A stretch of DNA of 58,697 nucleotides from Rhodospirillaceae bacterium. GTDB taxonomy: Bacteria > Pseudomonadota > Alphaproteobacteria > Rhodospirillales > JABHCV01. Under the pieces are notes generated by a model that was not told the origin of the DNA, did no database searches, and saw only the letters and a program-made list of their open reading frames with translations. Below, piece by piece: positions 22,688-35,337 of this stretch (positions are counted from its first letter, which is position 1; the number at the start of each line of letters is the position of its first letter). The stretch is from NCBI GenBank assembly GCA_018671895.1, contig JABHGV010000004.1, positions 1 to 58,697 of the forward strand, read 5' to 3'. A program made the position numbers and the translations under genes.

Positions 22688-23092
22688 TTAAGCGGCCTTC
22701 AGGGCTGCCTTCATGGCACGTGCCGCGATCAGCTCGTCTGTGTCCTTGCCATCCACATGGTCGGGGTCTGCGGCCTGTGCGGCCTCGGCCTTTTCCAGGC
22801 GCTGGTCGACCATCACCGGATCGATATCCTTGATCAGGACCGCCATTTCGGCCAGCACCGTACAGCGCTCAGCCGTGATTTCAGCGATGCCGCCTTCGAC
22901 GAACACCTGATCGGTGATCTTGTCTGCGGTATAGATATCAAGGGTTCCGGGGCGCACATTGGCGATCATCGGCGCATGTCCGGCAAGCACACCGAAATCG
23001 CCCTCGCCGCCGGGCACGACAACCATGTCGACAACCGTCGACAGCAACAGCTTTACCGGTGTCACAATGTCGAGTTCGATTTTATCGTCCAT
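22688..23092 (-). CDS. atpC: F1 ATP synthase epsilon subunit
   Basis: 134 residues. The N-terminal beta sandwich (VVVPGGEGDFGVLAGHAPMI) and the C-terminal helical hairpin are both present. It is part of the central stalk and restrains ATP hydrolysis. Last gene of atpHAGDC; it follows atpD by 32 bases. No clear terminator lies before sixA. Confidence 0.96.
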   Translation of the reverse strand: MDDKIELDIVTPVKLLLSTVVDMVVVPGGEGDFGVLAGHAPMIANVRPGTLDIYTADKITDQVFVEGGIAEITAERCTVLAEMAVLIKDIDPVMVDQRLEKAEAAQAADPDHVDGKDTDELIAARAMKAALKAA

Positions 23093-23124
23093 CGTTTAAG
23101 TGCCTCGCCTTTTAATAAGCTTAC

Positions 23125-24561
<1,437 letters not shown>

Positions 24562-24582
24562 CTAAATGCCTTGGTCAAAGTT

Positions 24583-25473
24583 CTACAGTGCTTCCGCACC
24601 GGAAATAATTTCAATCAGTTCACTGGTAATAACGGCCTGTCGGGTCCGGTTATAGGTCATCGTCAGGTCGTCAAGCATATCGCCCGCATTGCGGGTTGCG
24701 TTATCCATCGCCGTCATCCGTGCGCCATGTTCCGATGCATTGCTTTCCAACAGGGCACGAAACATCTGCACCGACAGATTGCGCGGCAACAGGTCTTCGA
24801 GAATTTCTTCTTCCGACGGTTCCATCAGATACATCGCACCCTGATTGTCCGTCTCGGCATCATCGCCGGCATCATCGGGAACCGGGAACGGAATCAACTG
24901 CTGGACCATCATTTCCTGGCTAATCGCCGACTTGAAGCGGTTGAAGATGATCGTGCAGACATCAAATTCACCAGCTTCAAAACGCTCAATAAGGTCATGG
25001 GCTATATCACGCGCCGATGAAAACTCGACGCCGGTTTTGGTCAACCCTTCCAGGGTATCCACAATGGCGTCCGAGTAATCCCGGTTCAGGCCATCGCGAC
25101 CCTTGCGTCCGACACACAACAACTTGACCGTCTTGCCATGGCCTTTCAGGTCGATGATCATATTGCGCGCTTCGCGGATGATAGAACCGTTAAAGCCGCC
25201 ACACAGTCCCCTGTCCGCGGTAACCGCCACGATCATGTGAACGTCATCCTTGCCGTCGCCCGACAGCAACTTCGGGGCGCTTTCTATATCCGGCAGATTG
25301 GATACCAGTTCGCTGACCATACGCTGCATGCGTTCAGCATAGGGACGGCCCTGTTCAGCCGACGCCTGCGCCCGACGCAGCTTCGACGCCGCCACCATCT
25401 TCATGGCAGACGTGATCTTTCGCGTCGATTTGACGCTGGTGATCCGCAGTCTCAGGTCCTTCAGGTTAGCCAT
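24583..25473 (-). CDS. atpG: F1 ATP synthase gamma subunit
   Basis: 296 residues. The N-terminal coiled-coil helix ([20 protein letters not shown]) and C-terminal helix ([20 protein letters not shown]) that form the rotating shaft are clear. The middle has the Rossmann-like globular domain with DRGLCGGFN. It lies between atpA and atpD. Confidence 0.98.
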   Translation of the reverse strand: MANLKDLRLRITSVKSTRKITSAMKMVAASKLRRAQASAEQGRPYAERMQRMVSELVSNLPDIESAPKLLSGDGKDDVHMIVAVTADRGLCGGFNGSIIREARNMIIDLKGHGKTVKLLCVGRKGRDGLNRDYSDAIVDTLEGLTKTGVEFSSARDIAHDLIERFEAGEFDVCTIIFNRFKSAISQEMMVQQLIPFPVPDDAGDDAETDNQGAMYLMEPSEEEILEDLLPRNLSVQMFRALLESNASEHGARMTAMDNATRNAGDMLDDLTMTYNRTRQAVITSELIEIISGAEAL

Positions 25474-25515
25474 CGGCGATAAGGTCCGTTTCGTCTTTCA
25501 GGTCAGGCGCTGCTT

Positions 25516-27048
25516 TTAAGCAAACGTCTTGGAGAAGTTGTCGAGGAAGGCTTTCAGCTTTTCCTCAATCTCTTCGGTCAGGTCCAGTTCCGTGCGAATG
25601 GCATCCAGAATGTCAGATCCATTGGCGCGTACGTCATCCATCATCGCTTCTTCGTAACGGGTGACATCGTTGACTTCGATACCGTCGAGATAGCCGTTAA
25701 CACCGGCATAAATAGCGACCACCTGCTGTTCCACCGGATAGGGGCTGAACTGGCCCTGTTTCAGGATTTCCGTCAAGCGTGCACCACGCGCCAACAGGCG
25801 TTGGGTCGACGCATCAAGATCGGATGCAAACTGCGAGAACGCGGCCATTTCACGATATTGGGCCAGTTCCAGCTTGATCGAACCGGACACCTTTTTCATC
25901 GCCTTGGTCTGGGCGGCAGAGCCAACACGCGACACCGAAATACCGACGTTCACAGCCGGGCGAATGCCTTGGTAGAACAATTCGGTTTCCAGGAAAATCT
26001 GACCGTCGGTGATGGAAATCACGTTGGTCGGAATATAAGCCGAAACGTCCGATGCCTGGGTTTCAATCACCGGCAACGCGGTCAGCGACCCAGAACCGTT
26101 GTCGTCGTTCAGCTTGGCGGCGCGTTCCAACAGGCGCGAATGCAGATAGAAAACGTCGCCCGGATAGGCTTCGCGTCCTGGCGGACGACGCAGCAACAGC
26201 GACATCTGGCGATAAGCGACGGCCTGTTTCGACAGATCATCATAAAAGATGACGGCGTGCATGCCGTTGTCGCGGAAATATTCGCCCATGGTGCAGCCCG
26301 TATAGGGTGCCAGAAACTGCAACGGGGCCGGTTCGGACGCGGTGGCGGCGACGACGATGGAATATTCCATGGCGCCCTGTTCTTCCAGCGTCTTGACGAT
26401 TTGGGCAACGGTCGAACGCTTCTGACCGACGGCGACATAGATGCAGAACATCTTGTCTTTGTCTTCAGTGGCGGCGTCGTTGATGCTTTTCTGGTTGATG
26501 ATGGTGTCGATGATAATCGCCGTTTTACCGGTCTGGCGGTCACCGATGATCAGTTCACGTTGGCCACGGCCAATGGGGATCAGGCTGTCGATGGCCTTAA
26601 GACCGGTCTGCATGGGCTCATGCACCGATTTCCGGGGAATAATGCCCGGGGCCTTGACGTCGACTCGGGAACGTTCGGCGCCTTCGATCGGGCCTTTGCC
26701 GTCGATCGGATTGCCAAGACCGTCAACGACGCGGCCCAGCAGGCCCTTGCCGACGGGAACATCGACAATTGCGCCGGTCCGTTTGACCGTATCGCCTTCG
26801 CGGATGCCTCGGTCATCGCCGAAAATAACGACGCCGACATTGTCGCTTTCCAGGTTCAGGGCCATGCCCTTGATACCACCCGGAAATTCGACCATTTCAC
26901 CGGCCTGGACGTTATCCAGTCCATGTACGCGGGCGATACCATCGCCAACGGACAGAACCTGTCCGACCTCGGCGACTTCCGCCTCGGTACCAAAATTACT
27001 GATTTGTTCCTTGAGGATTGCGGAGATTTCCGCGGCCCGGATTTCCAT
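25516..27048 (-). CDS. atpA: F1 ATP synthase alpha subunit
   Basis: 510 residues. It begins [16 protein letters not shown], typical for alphaproteobacteria. The nucleotide site [15 protein letters not shown] is near residue 170, [16 protein letters not shown] is the Walker B strand and [20 protein letters not shown] the signature. It is the non-catalytic regulatory partner of beta. The start codon overlaps the atpH stop by one base (TAATG). Confidence 0.99.
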   Translation of the reverse strand: MEIRAAEISAILKEQISNFGTEAEVAEVGQVLSVGDGIARVHGLDNVQAGEMVEFPGGIKGMALNLESDNVGVVIFGDDRGIREGDTVKRTGAIVDVPVGKGLLGRVVDGLGNPIDGKGPIEGAERSRVDVKAPGIIPRKSVHEPMQTGLKAIDSLIPIGRGQRELIIGDRQTGKTAIIIDTIINQKSINDAATEDKDKMFCIYVAVGQKRSTVAQIVKTLEEQGAMEYSIVVAATASEPAPLQFLAPYTGCTMGEYFRDNGMHAVIFYDDLSKQAVAYRQMSLLLRRPPGREAYPGDVFYLHSRLLERAAKLNDDNGSGSLTALPVIETQASDVSAYIPTNVISITDGQIFLETELFYQGIRPAVNVGISVSRVGSAAQTKAMKKVSGSIKLELAQYREMAAFSQFASDLDASTQRLLARGARLTEILKQGQFSPYPVEQQVVAIYAGVNGYLDGIEVNDVTRYEEAMMDDVRANGSDILDAIRTELDLTEEIEEKLKAFLDNFSKTFA

Positions 27049-27608
27049 TACCCATTCCCTATCATTGCCAGCCGCAACTGTTGCAGCTTGGATCGTAGCG
27101 ACGAATCGACCATACGTGAGCCGACCTTGACTATCAGACCGCCGAGCAGTTCAGGCTCGACGACAGTGTTAACGGTGACACTGCTGCCGACCGCCTTTTT
27201 CAATTGTTCGGACAGGGTCTTGACTTGGCTGTCAGAAAGCTCTGTCGCCGAAGTGACATCGACGGTGGCCTCGCCACGATGACGGGCCATCATTTGACGG
27301 AACGACTCAATAATATCGTCCATGTCTGCCAGACGCCTGTTTTCGGAAACAACGCCAATAAAGTTACGAGTCAGGTCCTGCATGCCCGCCGCCTCGGCAA
27401 CGGCAAGGACGGCTTTGCTTTTGTCTTCAACGGAAAATGCCGGCGATGCAAAAAGCCGACGTAAATCTTCGCTCTCGGCGATCATCGACGACAAGCCGTC
27501 CAGATCGCCAGAAATGGCATCCAGTTGCTTGTCGTTTTCGGCCGACTCAAACAGAGCAATGGCGTATCGCCCGGCCAGTCCGCTGGCGTCTGTTTTATCC
27601 GATGGCAC
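27048..27608 (-). CDS. atpH: F1 ATP synthase delta subunit
   Basis: 186 residues. The N-terminal helical domain ([19 protein letters not shown]) and the C-terminal part ([19 protein letters not shown]) match OSCP/delta, which ties F1 to the peripheral stalk. First gene of atpHAGDC; the F0 genes are elsewhere, as usual in alphaproteobacteria. Confidence 0.97.
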   Translation of the reverse strand: MPSDKTDASGLAGRYAIALFESAENDKQLDAISGDLDGLSSMIAESEDLRRLFASPAFSVEDKSKAVLAVAEAAGMQDLTRNFIGVVSENRRLADMDDIIESFRQMMARHRGEATVDVTSATELSDSQVKTLSEQLKKAVGSSVTVNTVVEPELLGGLIVKVGSRMVDSSLRSKLQQLRLAMIGNG

Positions 27609-27707
27609 CTGATTAAACCCTGAAAAATGAAACCGTAGTTTACATGCGTCGAATGCTTAAAAGCCAATAAAGAATTTCGCTTATTTCCCCCTCAATATTG
27701 GGGCGTT

Positions 27708-27735
27708 TTCTAACATACTCACGAACCCCATGCAA
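27708..27735 (-). promoter_or_regulatory. Possible atp operon promoter
   Basis: On the minus strand TTGCAT (27735-27730) and TTAGAA (27713-27708) are 16 bases apart, about 100 bases upstream of atpH. A small GC-clamped hairpin with an AT loop (27687-27703) lies in the leader between promoter and gene. Prediction only. Confidence 0.4.
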
Positions 27736-27835
27736 GCCGACTCCGCACCCGAATCTCATGGTTAAAAGTGGCTGTTTTCTGCGGCTTGTAGGCGGGGCAT
27801 AAAATGCAATCACAGGGCGCATGTGCATCAATGCC

Positions 27836-29056
27836 TCAAGACAGGCGTCTCAGCACTTCCTGCAACAAAAAAACGGCGCTGGCGATAAAGCCTGCAATGG
27901 GCACCCACAGTGGATAAGTCCGCACGCCTTCGGGGCTTGGTTCACGCCATTTCAGCGATATCAGGGACAAATTGACCAGGCTAAAAACCGTCAATGCGAT
28001 CATTGATGTCATCTCCGCCAGCGGTGCGATGCGGAACCCGAGCGCCAACACCAGCACACCGCCGACAATCAATGCCGTTGCGATCAGCGGGGTTTGGGTT
28101 GTTGGGTGGACCCTTGCCAGAAATTCCGGCACCCAGCCCATGGACGACATGCCATACAAAATCCGCGACGCCATGATGATCTGGATCAACGCCCCGTTAA
28201 TAATCGCAAACATACCGATGGCGCTGATGACGCCCGATGGCATGGCCCCGGTATGCTCGACAATCATGGCCAGCGGGGCCTGGCTGGTGCTCAGCATATC
28301 CAGCGGCACGTTGGTGACGGCGGCCAGCGAGACACCGACATACAGCACAAGGGTAAAAACCAGCGTCAGGATAATCCCCAAGGGCAGGATGCGATGGGCA
28401 TCCGTTGCTTCTTCGGCGACGCTGACAATGTCTTCGAAGCCCAGAAATGCATAGAACGCCAGCAGGGTTCCGGCGAAAATACCCGTCCACGCGCCCATAT
28501 CTGCCGTCGGCACGAACTCCCGCCATCTCGACGGCAGGGTCTCGAAACCCTGCCAGCCGGAACCGATCACCAGAATCAGTCCGAATATCTCGACCGCCGT
28601 GATCAGGCCTGCGGCACCGACCGACTCATCGATCCCCCAGGCGACGATCAGGCCCAGCACACAGACCAGTCCGACAATCGCCACGGTCCGGGGAATCTCG
28701 ACGAACTCCAGCACATAGCCCAAAAATCCATTGACCAGAGCGGCCGACGAAACGATGGCGCTGGCCACCACCAGCAAACCGACGATGATGCCCAGGGTCT
28801 TTGAATTAAGGCCTTTGTGCACATAAATGGCGGGACCGGCGCTTTTCGGGAAGCGGTCGACCATTTCGGCAAACGACAGGGCGGTGAAGGAAACCAGCGC
28901 CAGCGCCAGCGTGAACGCCACCGGCGTCAGCAGTCCGGCCTTGCCGACGACTTCACCCAGCAGGGCATAAATCCCGGCACCGATGGTCACTCCCAGTCCG
29001 TACAGAACGATATGGGTCAGCGACAGGCTGCGTCTCAGTTTTGGTGTCTCGCTCAT
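27836..29056 (-). CDS. APC-superfamily amino acid permease
   Basis: 406 residues with about 12 predicted membrane helices, including the conserved first helix VLYGLGVTIGAGIYALLGEVVG, which carries the substrate backbone-binding GxG motif of APC transporters. Helix 6 contains AFYAFLGFEDIVSVAEEA. It is likely a proton-coupled amino acid importer in the inner membrane; the substrate cannot be told. It lies 9 bases after priA on the same strand and has no own regulator nearby. Confidence 0.88.
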   Translation of the reverse strand: MSETPKLRRSLSLTHIVLYGLGVTIGAGIYALLGEVVGKAGLLTPVAFTLALALVSFTALSFAEMVDRFPKSAGPAIYVHKGLNSKTLGIIVGLLVVASAIVSSAALVNGFLGYVLEFVEIPRTVAIVGLVCVLGLIVAWGIDESVGAAGLITAVEIFGLILVIGSGWQGFETLPSRWREFVPTADMGAWTGIFAGTLLAFYAFLGFEDIVSVAEEATDAHRILPLGIILTLVFTLVLYVGVSLAAVTNVPLDMLSTSQAPLAMIVEHTGAMPSGVISAIGMFAIINGALIQIIMASRILYGMSSMGWVPEFLARVHPTTQTPLIATALIVGGVLVLALGFRIAPLAEMTSMIALTVFSLVNLSLISLKWREPSPEGVRTYPLWVPIAGFIASAVFLLQEVLRRLS

Positions 29057-29065
29057 GGCTTCAGT

Positions 29066-31270
29066 CTACAGGAAACTATAGGGATCGACATCGACTTGAA
29101 TTCGGACATTTCCGGGCGGCTTATAGTGGCCGAGCCAACGATGTAGGTATTTCTGCATATTTTCCGCTTTCGGAGCACGAACCAAAAAACGACGCCGATG
29201 ACGCCCTCTAACCATAGCCAGCGGCGCCGGCGCTGGCCCCAACACCAAAAGGCCTTCTTGACGGGGTGCGTCGCGCCCTAAATCCATCGCCACACGGTCG
29301 ACCTGGGCAGCGTTCTTGCCCGACACCACCACCGCGGCCAGCCTTGCAAACGGCGGCATTTTGGCCTCACGTCGGGCCTTCGTCTCGGTCTCAACGAAGC
29401 CTTCCCTGCCACCCGAAACGAGGGCCTGCATCACTGGATGTTCCGGCATATGAGTCTGGATCAACACCCGGCCCGGACGTTCCGCACGACCGGCACGACC
29501 GGCAACCTGGTAAAGCAACTGGAAGGTTCGTTCGGCGGCGCGCAAATCACCACCACTGAGACCGAGGTCGCCATCAACCACCCCGACCAGAGTCAGCATC
29601 GGGAAGTGATAGCCCTTGGCGACAATTTGGGTGCCGATAATCAGGTCGACTTCGTGCTCTTCGATACGTCGCACCAGATCGGCTGCCGCCTTTGGCCCCG
29701 AAATACTGTCGCTGGTCGCAATATCGGCGCGGATATTGGGGAACAGTTCGGCCACTTCTTCCGCCAAGCGTTCGACGCCCGGACCGCAGGCGGCAAAGTT
29801 CCCTTCGTTCTCGCACGACGGGCACACCGTTGGCGTCGAGGTGTTAAAGCCGCAATGATGACAAACCAGACGCCCCCGCTTGTTGTCCCGCCGATGTTCG
29901 ACCAGCCAGGCCGTACAGTTCGGACACTGGAACCGGTGACCACAGGTTCGGCACAAGGTCAGCGGCGCATAGCCCCGACGGTTCAAAAACAACATCGCCT
30001 GCTCGCCGGCAGCGATGGTCTTCGTGATTTCATCAACAAGAACCGGCGATAGCCAATGCGTGGAAGCCGGGGCAGCGGTGCGCAAGTCGACCAGACTGAC
30101 ATCAGGCAGTTCGGCCCCGCCGTGACGGTCAGCAAGATGCAGCGATCGATAGCGGCCTTCATCGACATTGACCACCGTTTCAAGGGATGGCGTCGCCGAA
30201 CAGAGCACGATTGGGAAGTCCCCGAGACTGGACCGAACGACGGCCATGTCGCGAGCATTGTAGATAACGCCTTCTTCCTGTTTGAAGGCGCTTTCGTGTT
30301 CTTCATCGGCGACAATCAGGCCCAAATCGACAAACGGTAGAAATAGCGCCGAACGCGCACCAACAACGACCCCGGCCCGGCCTTCTGCAATGGCCCGCCA
30401 GTTGCGACGGCGCACAGACGGCGTCAAATCCGAATGCCATTCCAGCGGCGGCGCACCAAAGCGTTCTTCGAACCGCGCCAACCATTGTGCGCTCAGCGCA
30501 ATTTCCGGCAACAGCACCAACACCTGTTTGCCCCGTTTCAGGGCCTCGGCAACAGCCTGAAAGTAAACCTCTGTCTTGCCCGAACCGGGCACGCCATCCA
30601 ACAGGGTCACGTCGTAGCCATCGTCGGCGACCGCCTTGACCAACACCCCGGCAGCATCGGATTGAGACCCTGACAATTCCGGCCCGGGGCTTTTCCAGTC
30701 AGGCCCCGAAACATCGTCTTGAACCATCAGTTCAACCGGCACCAGCGCCCCGGCCTTGATCAGGCCACTGACGACAGACACCCCAACAGCGGCCTCGCGC
30801 GCCAAGTCCGCCTGAATAAGAGGCGGGCCATCGGCCAGCACGTCGAAAACACGTTGGCGAGCAGCGGTTTTCTTAAGCTCTGGCATGCCAGAGGCTAAAC
30901 GATAGGCGACCACCGGTTTTGGAGGTTCCAGCGCATCGGGAACGCTCATCGCCATTTTCAACACTGCGCCCGGAGCCGACAGGGTATAAGCTGCGACCCA
31001 GTCGATAAATTGACGCTGAACATCCGGCATTGATGGAGCGTCCAGCCGCTCAAACACATCTTTTATCTTTTCCGGTGCGACATCGCCGTCGCCTTTTCCC
31101 CAGACCACGCCGAGGGACGTACGACGCCCCAATGGCACGCGGACGAAATCGCCAGGATTGAGCGTCATACCATCAGGCACCCGATAATCGTATGCAGCGC
31201 CCTGCCCCGCACCCAGTGGTCCGCCCAGCGGCAGCGGCAGCAGCACGGCGACATGCTCACCCGACGACAT
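29066..31270 (-). CDS. priA: Primosomal replication protein N' (PriA helicase)
   Basis: 734 residues from the ATG at 31270 ([15 protein letters not shown]); an in-frame reading runs back to 31834 but its first part is only the antisense of the DUF484 gene. ATG at 31300 is the other possible start. The 3' DNA-binding domain comes first, then helicase motifs [15 protein letters not shown] (Walker A) and [14 protein letters not shown] (DEEH), a zinc-binding insert with pairs [19 protein letters not shown] and CPSCE, and motif [15 protein letters not shown]. It restarts stalled replication forks. It is divergent from the DUF484-xerC pair, with under 80 bases between. Confidence 0.96.
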   Translation of the reverse strand: MSSGEHVAVLLPLPLGGPLGAGQGAAYDYRVPDGMTLNPGDFVRVPLGRRTSLGVVWGKGDGDVAPEKIKDVFERLDAPSMPDVQRQFIDWVAAYTLSAPGAVLKMAMSVPDALEPPKPVVAYRLASGMPELKKTAARQRVFDVLADGPPLIQADLAREAAVGVSVVSGLIKAGALVPVELMVQDDVSGPDWKSPGPELSGSQSDAAGVLVKAVADDGYDVTLLDGVPGSGKTEVYFQAVAEALKRGKQVLVLLPEIALSAQWLARFEERFGAPPLEWHSDLTPSVRRRNWRAIAEGRAGVVVGARSALFLPFVDLGLIVADEEHESAFKQEEGVIYNARDMAVVRSSLGDFPIVLCSATPSLETVVNVDEGRYRSLHLADRHGGAELPDVSLVDLRTAAPASTHWLSPVLVDEITKTIAAGEQAMLFLNRRGYAPLTLCRTCGHRFQCPNCTAWLVEHRRDNKRGRLVCHHCGFNTSTPTVCPSCENEGNFAACGPGVERLAEEVAELFPNIRADIATSDSISGPKAAADLVRRIEEHEVDLIIGTQIVAKGYHFPMLTLVGVVDGDLGLSGGDLRAAERTFQLLYQVAGRAGRAERPGRVLIQTHMPEHPVMQALVSGGREGFVETETKARREAKMPPFARLAAVVVSGKNAAQVDRVAMDLGRDAPRQEGLLVLGPAPAPLAMVRGRHRRRFLVRAPKAENMQKYLHRWLGHYKPPGNVRIQVDVDPYSFL

Positions 31271-31349
31271 ATATGGAGAATTGGCAGCAGACTCGACCAT
31301 GCGGTACACTTTAGGCGATTCGCAATCACGACAGGATTGGAAACTCTTC

Positions 31350-32075
31350 ATGGGTGGACACAAGAACGATGCCTCGGTCGAAGATACGGACGCTCTGACG
31401 GACGATAAAATCACCGAATACCTCGCTAACAACCCCGATTTCCTTGCCCGCAACCCGGAAATCGTAAAGTCCCTGACCGCGCCGTCGCGCTGGGACGGCG
31501 ATGGTGTTGCCGACATGCAAAAATTCATGTTGGAGCAGTTGCGCGGTGAAATCGACAATCTGCGCGACTGTGCACAGGACGTTATTGAAACCAGTCGCAC
31601 CAATATGTCGATACAAACCCGTGTCCATACGGCGGTGCTGGCGTTGTTATCGGCGGACGGTTTCGCAGATACGGTCAAGGTCGTTACCGACGATTTGCCG
31701 TTGTTGCTTGATATCGATGTCGCCGTTGTCGGTTTCGAGCCGCCCGACGACCGCAGCGACCCCAAGGCGGCGAAGTTCATGTTATCGGACATCAATCGTT
31801 TGAGCCTTGGCGATGTCGAGCGTTTTGTCGGCATCGACCAGGATGTCTTGCTGCTGCGCGAGGTCTTCGATGATGACAGTATCTTCGGGGAAGGTGCCGG
31901 ACTGGTTCATTCCGCCGCATTAGCGCGCCTGCGCCCCGGCAACCAGACGCCGCCTGGAATGGTGGCGCTGGGATCTCGTGGAAATGTTTTCTATCCCGGT
32001 CAGGGTACCGAGTTGATTAGTTTCCTGGCCCGCGTGTTGGAGCGCTGTTTCGACAGATGGCAGACAACGGATTAA
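31350..32075 (+). CDS. DUF484 family protein
   Basis: 241 residues from ATG 31350 ([14 protein letters not shown]). The opening helix [21 protein letters not shown] is the hallmark of DUF484, followed by a GAF-like domain. The function is not established; the family is almost always next to xerC. It overlaps the xerC start by 19 bases, so the two are translationally coupled. Confidence 0.9.
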   Translation: MGGHKNDASVEDTDALTDDKITEYLANNPDFLARNPEIVKSLTAPSRWDGDGVADMQKFMLEQLRGEIDNLRDCAQDVIETSRTNMSIQTRVHTAVLALLSADGFADTVKVVTDDLPLLLDIDVAVVGFEPPDDRSDPKAAKFMLSDINRLSLGDVERFVGIDQDVLLLREVFDDDSIFGEGAGLVHSAALARLRPGNQTPPGMVALGSRGNVFYPGQGTELISFLARVLERCFDRWQTTD

Positions 32076-33031
32076 TTCACTTTAATGCGGAACCCGCCGT
32101 ACTCGCCGCCATTTCGGGCTGGCAAAACTGGCTCGCCCACGAACGACGCACATCCAAACATACACTTGACGCCTATGGTCGGGACCTGTCGTCGTTTCTG
32201 AAGTTCATCACCGAACATCTGGGTTATGCCCCCGGCCTGAATGACCTGGAAGACCTGAAGGTATCTGATTTCAGAAGCTTTCTGGCGCGACGCACGGCCG
32301 ATGGGCTTGGGCGGTCGTCGCTGGCGCGCACCTTGTCGACATTGCGTAATTTCTTTCGATTTCTGGAGCGCGCGGAGCTGCTGCAGAACGCCGCCATTTC
32401 AGCCGTGCAAACCCCGAAAGTGCCAAAATCGGTGCCCAAGGCACTGACCCGGGAAGACGCGCTGGAAGCCGTTGATGCCATTGGCGACCTGGCCATTGAG
32501 GACTGGACGGGAAAACGCGACATCGCCCTGATGACCTTGTTGTATGGCTGCGGTTTGAGGCTTGGCGAGGCGTTGGCCCTGAACCGTGAGCAAGCAACGG
32601 AAATCACGCCGGGCGGAGTCTTGCGCATTACCGGCAAAGGCGACAAGCAACGGATTATTCCGGTACTGGATGTCGTGGCCGCGGCCGTCAGTGATTATCT
32701 TGGTGCCTGTCCCCACACCCCCGGCAATGACGGACCCCTGTTCGTCGGGCTGCGTGGCAAGCGGCTGAATCCGGCAGTTTTTCAGAAACAAGTGCGGCGT
32801 CTTCGCGCCCTGTTGGGCCTGCCTGACAGCGCCACCCCACACGCGCTCCGCCACAGCTTTGCCACCCATCTGCTGGGCGGCGGCGGCGATTTGCGCACCA
32901 TTCAGGAATTACTTGGTCATGCTTCGTTATCAACGACCCAGCGCTATACAGACGTCGATTCCGAACAACTGACCGCCGTTTACCGGGATGCTCATCCCAG
33001 AGCCAGAGTGCGGACTCACGAATCAGAATAG
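32057..33031 (+). CDS. xerC: Tyrosine recombinase XerC
   Basis: 324 residues. An N-terminal SAM-like core-binding domain (LAHERRTSKHTLDAYGRDLS) precedes the catalytic domain with Arg168 (GCGLRLGEAL), His262/Arg265 (HALRHSFATH), the later GHASLSTTQRYT and nucleophile Tyr297. Together with XerD it resolves chromosome dimers at dif. The DUF484 neighbour and the lack of phage genes support XerC over a phage integrase. Confidence 0.95.
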   Translation: MADNGLIHFNAEPAVLAAISGWQNWLAHERRTSKHTLDAYGRDLSSFLKFITEHLGYAPGLNDLEDLKVSDFRSFLARRTADGLGRSSLARTLSTLRNFFRFLERAELLQNAAISAVQTPKVPKSVPKALTREDALEAVDAIGDLAIEDWTGKRDIALMTLLYGCGLRLGEALALNREQATEITPGGVLRITGKGDKQRIIPVLDVVAAAVSDYLGACPHTPGNDGPLFVGLRGKRLNPAVFQKQVRRLRALLGLPDSATPHALRHSFATHLLGGGGDLRTIQELLGHASLSTTQRYTDVDSEQLTAVYRDAHPRARVRTHESE

Positions 33032-33120
33032 ACGCACGAATAAGACGTGCGCCTATAATACTACAGAATTACCATCGCCTGCCTCTATACTCCCGCCGGA
33101 TGAAAAGGGAGGTATTCATT

Positions 33121-34044
33121 ATGAAAAAGTTTTTCTTGGCGGCCATGCTGGTCGTCTTCACTGTCGCTGCTACCGGCGCTAACGCCGCCAGCGACCCCAA
33201 GTACAAACCGTTCGTCTTGGCATCGAAAGCTGCCGGAGATAAAGCCGCTACCGTCGCCGACGTCTCGGCGAAACTGAAGAGCGCCGGTCTGGATATTGTC
33301 GGCACCCATTCGCCGTATCCGTCGACGACCATCCTGGTCGTTACCAACGACGCAATGAAAATGGCCGCCGCTAAATCCAAGCATGGTGGTTTCGGTGCCG
33401 CACAGCGCGTATCAATCACCGAGCATAACGGTGAAGTTCAGGTTGCCTACACCAATCCGCGTTACATGGCCGGTTCCTATCGCATGAACACCGACCTTGG
33501 CTTTGCCGCCGATACAATGGAAAAGGCGCTGGGCAAGGTTGAAGAGTACGGCATGAAGTCAGGCATGGATGACGATGATCTGCGTGATTATCACTACATG
33601 ATGGGCATGGAGTACTTCACCGACCCGCATTACCTGTCGCGTTATAAAAATTACAACGACGCCATCGCAGCCGTTGAAAAAGGTCTGGCAGCAGGCACTA
33701 TGGGTGTCAGCAAGGTCTACCGCATCGATCTGCCGGGCAAGGATGAGTCCCTGTTCGGCGTCGCTTTGAATGGAGCGAGCGATGCTGTCGGTCAGGCAAA
33801 CGACGCCTACCTGATGAGCGAAATTGACTTCAAAGACGTTCGGTCGTCCGCTCACCTGCCGTACGAAATTCTGGTTGCCGGGAAAAAGGTTTATTCCCTG
33901 TCGGCCCGTTTCCGTATTGCCCAAAGTTTCCCGGACCTGTCGATGATGGGAGACAACAGCTTCATGAACATCATGGACAGCCCCAACGACATCAAGGCGG
34001 CCCTGAAAGCCGTTGCCGGCGATCACTGGGAAAAGCTGGACTAA
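33121..34044 (+). CDS. Secreted protein of unknown function
   Basis: 307 residues from ATG 33121, where AGGGAGGT lies upstream. Residues 1-22 are a signal peptide ending ANAA, so it is exported, probably periplasmic. The mature part (TTILVVTNDAMKMAAAK, GGFGAAQRVSITEHNGEVQVAY) recalls the DUF302 fold, but this is only a resemblance. Mature protein is Met-, Asp- and Tyr-rich in the middle (GMDDDDLRDYHYMMGMEYF). A strong hairpin terminator follows. Partners unknown. Confidence 0.75.
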   Translation: MKKFFLAAMLVVFTVAATGANAASDPKYKPFVLASKAAGDKAATVADVSAKLKSAGLDIVGTHSPYPSTTILVVTNDAMKMAAAKSKHGGFGAAQRVSITEHNGEVQVAYTNPRYMAGSYRMNTDLGFAADTMEKALGKVEEYGMKSGMDDDDLRDYHYMMGMEYFTDPHYLSRYKNYNDAIAAVEKGLAAGTMGVSKVYRIDLPGKDESLFGVALNGASDAVGQANDAYLMSEIDFKDVRSSAHLPYEILVAGKKVYSLSARFRIAQSFPDLSMMGDNSFMNIMDSPNDIKAALKAVAGDHWEKLD

Positions 34045-34075
34045 TACCAGCGACACCAATCGCTTAAATTAAAGT

Positions 34076-34110
34076 GGCGCGGTCCCTTAAACGGGGTCGC
34101 GCCGTTTTCT
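34076..34110. terminator. Bidirectional terminator between the secreted protein and MFS gene
   Basis: GGCGCGGTCCC (34076-34086) pairs over 11 bp with GGGGTCGCGCC (34093-34103), two G-T pairs, loop TTAAAC, followed on the plus strand by GTTTTCT. The MFS stop codon lies in the loop; its strand continues into an A/T-rich stretch, so both convergent genes can use the stem. Confidence 0.8.
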
Positions 34111-35316
34111 ATTGGCCCAGAACAAGGCCAGCGGCCCCAGCGCCACGACGAGCCCGGTAACGGCAAAGGCCATGCCCCAGGGCAGCGTTGACGACACATC
34201 CCCATCACCGGAATCAAGCACCATGCCAAACACCAGTGGACCCAGGAACGCCCCGGTAAACCCGATGCACGAATGAACCGCCATGGTCGCACCGCGATAG
34301 CCCTTTGGTGCGGCAGCAACGACACCAGACGTAATCGAGGCCGAGTCCGCAGTCACCGTTATGCCGTACACAACGAAGGCTGCGCCTAGCACCCACATGG
34401 GCACCGAGCCTGCCATGAAACCAACGATGCAAGACAGCCCGGCGGATGCCAGCATGATGATGCGGATAACGCGGTTGCGTCCGAATTTCGTCGATAATTC
34501 GTTGCCAATAACGCTGGACGGCAGACCCAGCAACGTCACCATGGTTGCCATCGCCGTGGCGCTGACGGCCCAGTCATTGTCAGGGCGCAGGGTTCCCGCG
34601 AAAACGAAATAGGCGACCATCCACGAGCGCAGATTGAACAGTTCGAAATTGTGAGCAGCGTAGGCATAGACATAACCCATGGCGCGGCGGCATTGCAGCA
34701 CCGGGCGAAAGTCGAGCAAATGACTGTCGGGTCTCTCGTGACCCATCGGCATTTCCCTTGGCAACACCGGTGCGGTTAGGACCATCGCCAGCAACGGCCC
34801 TGCGGCTGATACAGCTGCCGCCCAACGCCAGTCGAGGGCATCGGAAATTTCACCGGAAAGCAAGAATGACAATGCCGCACCGATGGAAAAACTTGCCGTG
34901 TAAAAAGCGATGGCGCGGCTTTGGGTCGGGCCTTCGATATTGTCGCTGAGGATTTTCAGACCCGGCATATAGGTTCCGGCCAGTCCGACCCCGATCAGGG
35001 CGCGAAACAACAATGCCGTCCAGAAGCCTTCGGCCAGTATCGCAAAACCGATACACGCCAATCCGCTTAATCCCATGGAAAAGAAATAGACCCGTTTCGC
35101 CGGCACCCGGTCGGTCAGGCTAGCCAGCACCGGCACCGACAGCAGGTATCCACCATACAGAATGCCGTTAATCCAACCTGCTTCGGTATTGCTCAAACGC
35201 CATTCATTGATGAAACCCGGAAGCAGTGCCGGAAACACGGAAAATCCGGTCATACCGACAACCTCGGCAAGACATAATAAAATTGTCAGCAACAGTGGTG
35301 ACGCGATGGCAGGCAT
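34087..35316 (-). CDS. MFS transporter
   Basis: 409 residues with about 12 membrane helices. The loop 2-3 motif of the major facilitator superfamily is recognisable (SVPVLASLTDRVPAKRVYFF) and a repeat of it occurs in the second half (NELSTKFGRNRVIRIIMLAS). The first helix reads LLTILLCLAEVVGMTGFSVF. Substrate unknown. It starts 21 bases after the SpoIIAA-like gene. The stop codon is inside the terminator hairpin at 34076-34103. Confidence 0.87.
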   Translation of the reverse strand: MPAIASPLLLTILLCLAEVVGMTGFSVFPALLPGFINEWRLSNTEAGWINGILYGGYLLSVPVLASLTDRVPAKRVYFFSMGLSGLACIGFAILAEGFWTALLFRALIGVGLAGTYMPGLKILSDNIEGPTQSRAIAFYTASFSIGAALSFLLSGEISDALDWRWAAAVSAAGPLLAMVLTAPVLPREMPMGHERPDSHLLDFRPVLQCRRAMGYVYAYAAHNFELFNLRSWMVAYFVFAGTLRPDNDWAVSATAMATMVTLLGLPSSVIGNELSTKFGRNRVIRIIMLASAGLSCIVGFMAGSVPMWVLGAAFVVYGITVTADSASITSGVVAAAPKGYRGATMAVHSCIGFTGAFLGPLVFGMVLDSGDGDVSSTLPWGMAFAVTGLVVALGPLALFWANRKRRDPV

Positions 35317-35337
35317 CAGTTATGTGAAGGCCGGACC

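Noticed and set aside
31271-31834. N-terminal extension of priA to 31834
   Set aside because: The added residues are the antisense of the DUF484 gene; PriA homologues begin near 31270.
32057-33031. Phage or island integrase
   Set aside because: The tyrosine recombinase is coupled to DUF484, as XerC is, and no attachment site or phage genes are nearby.
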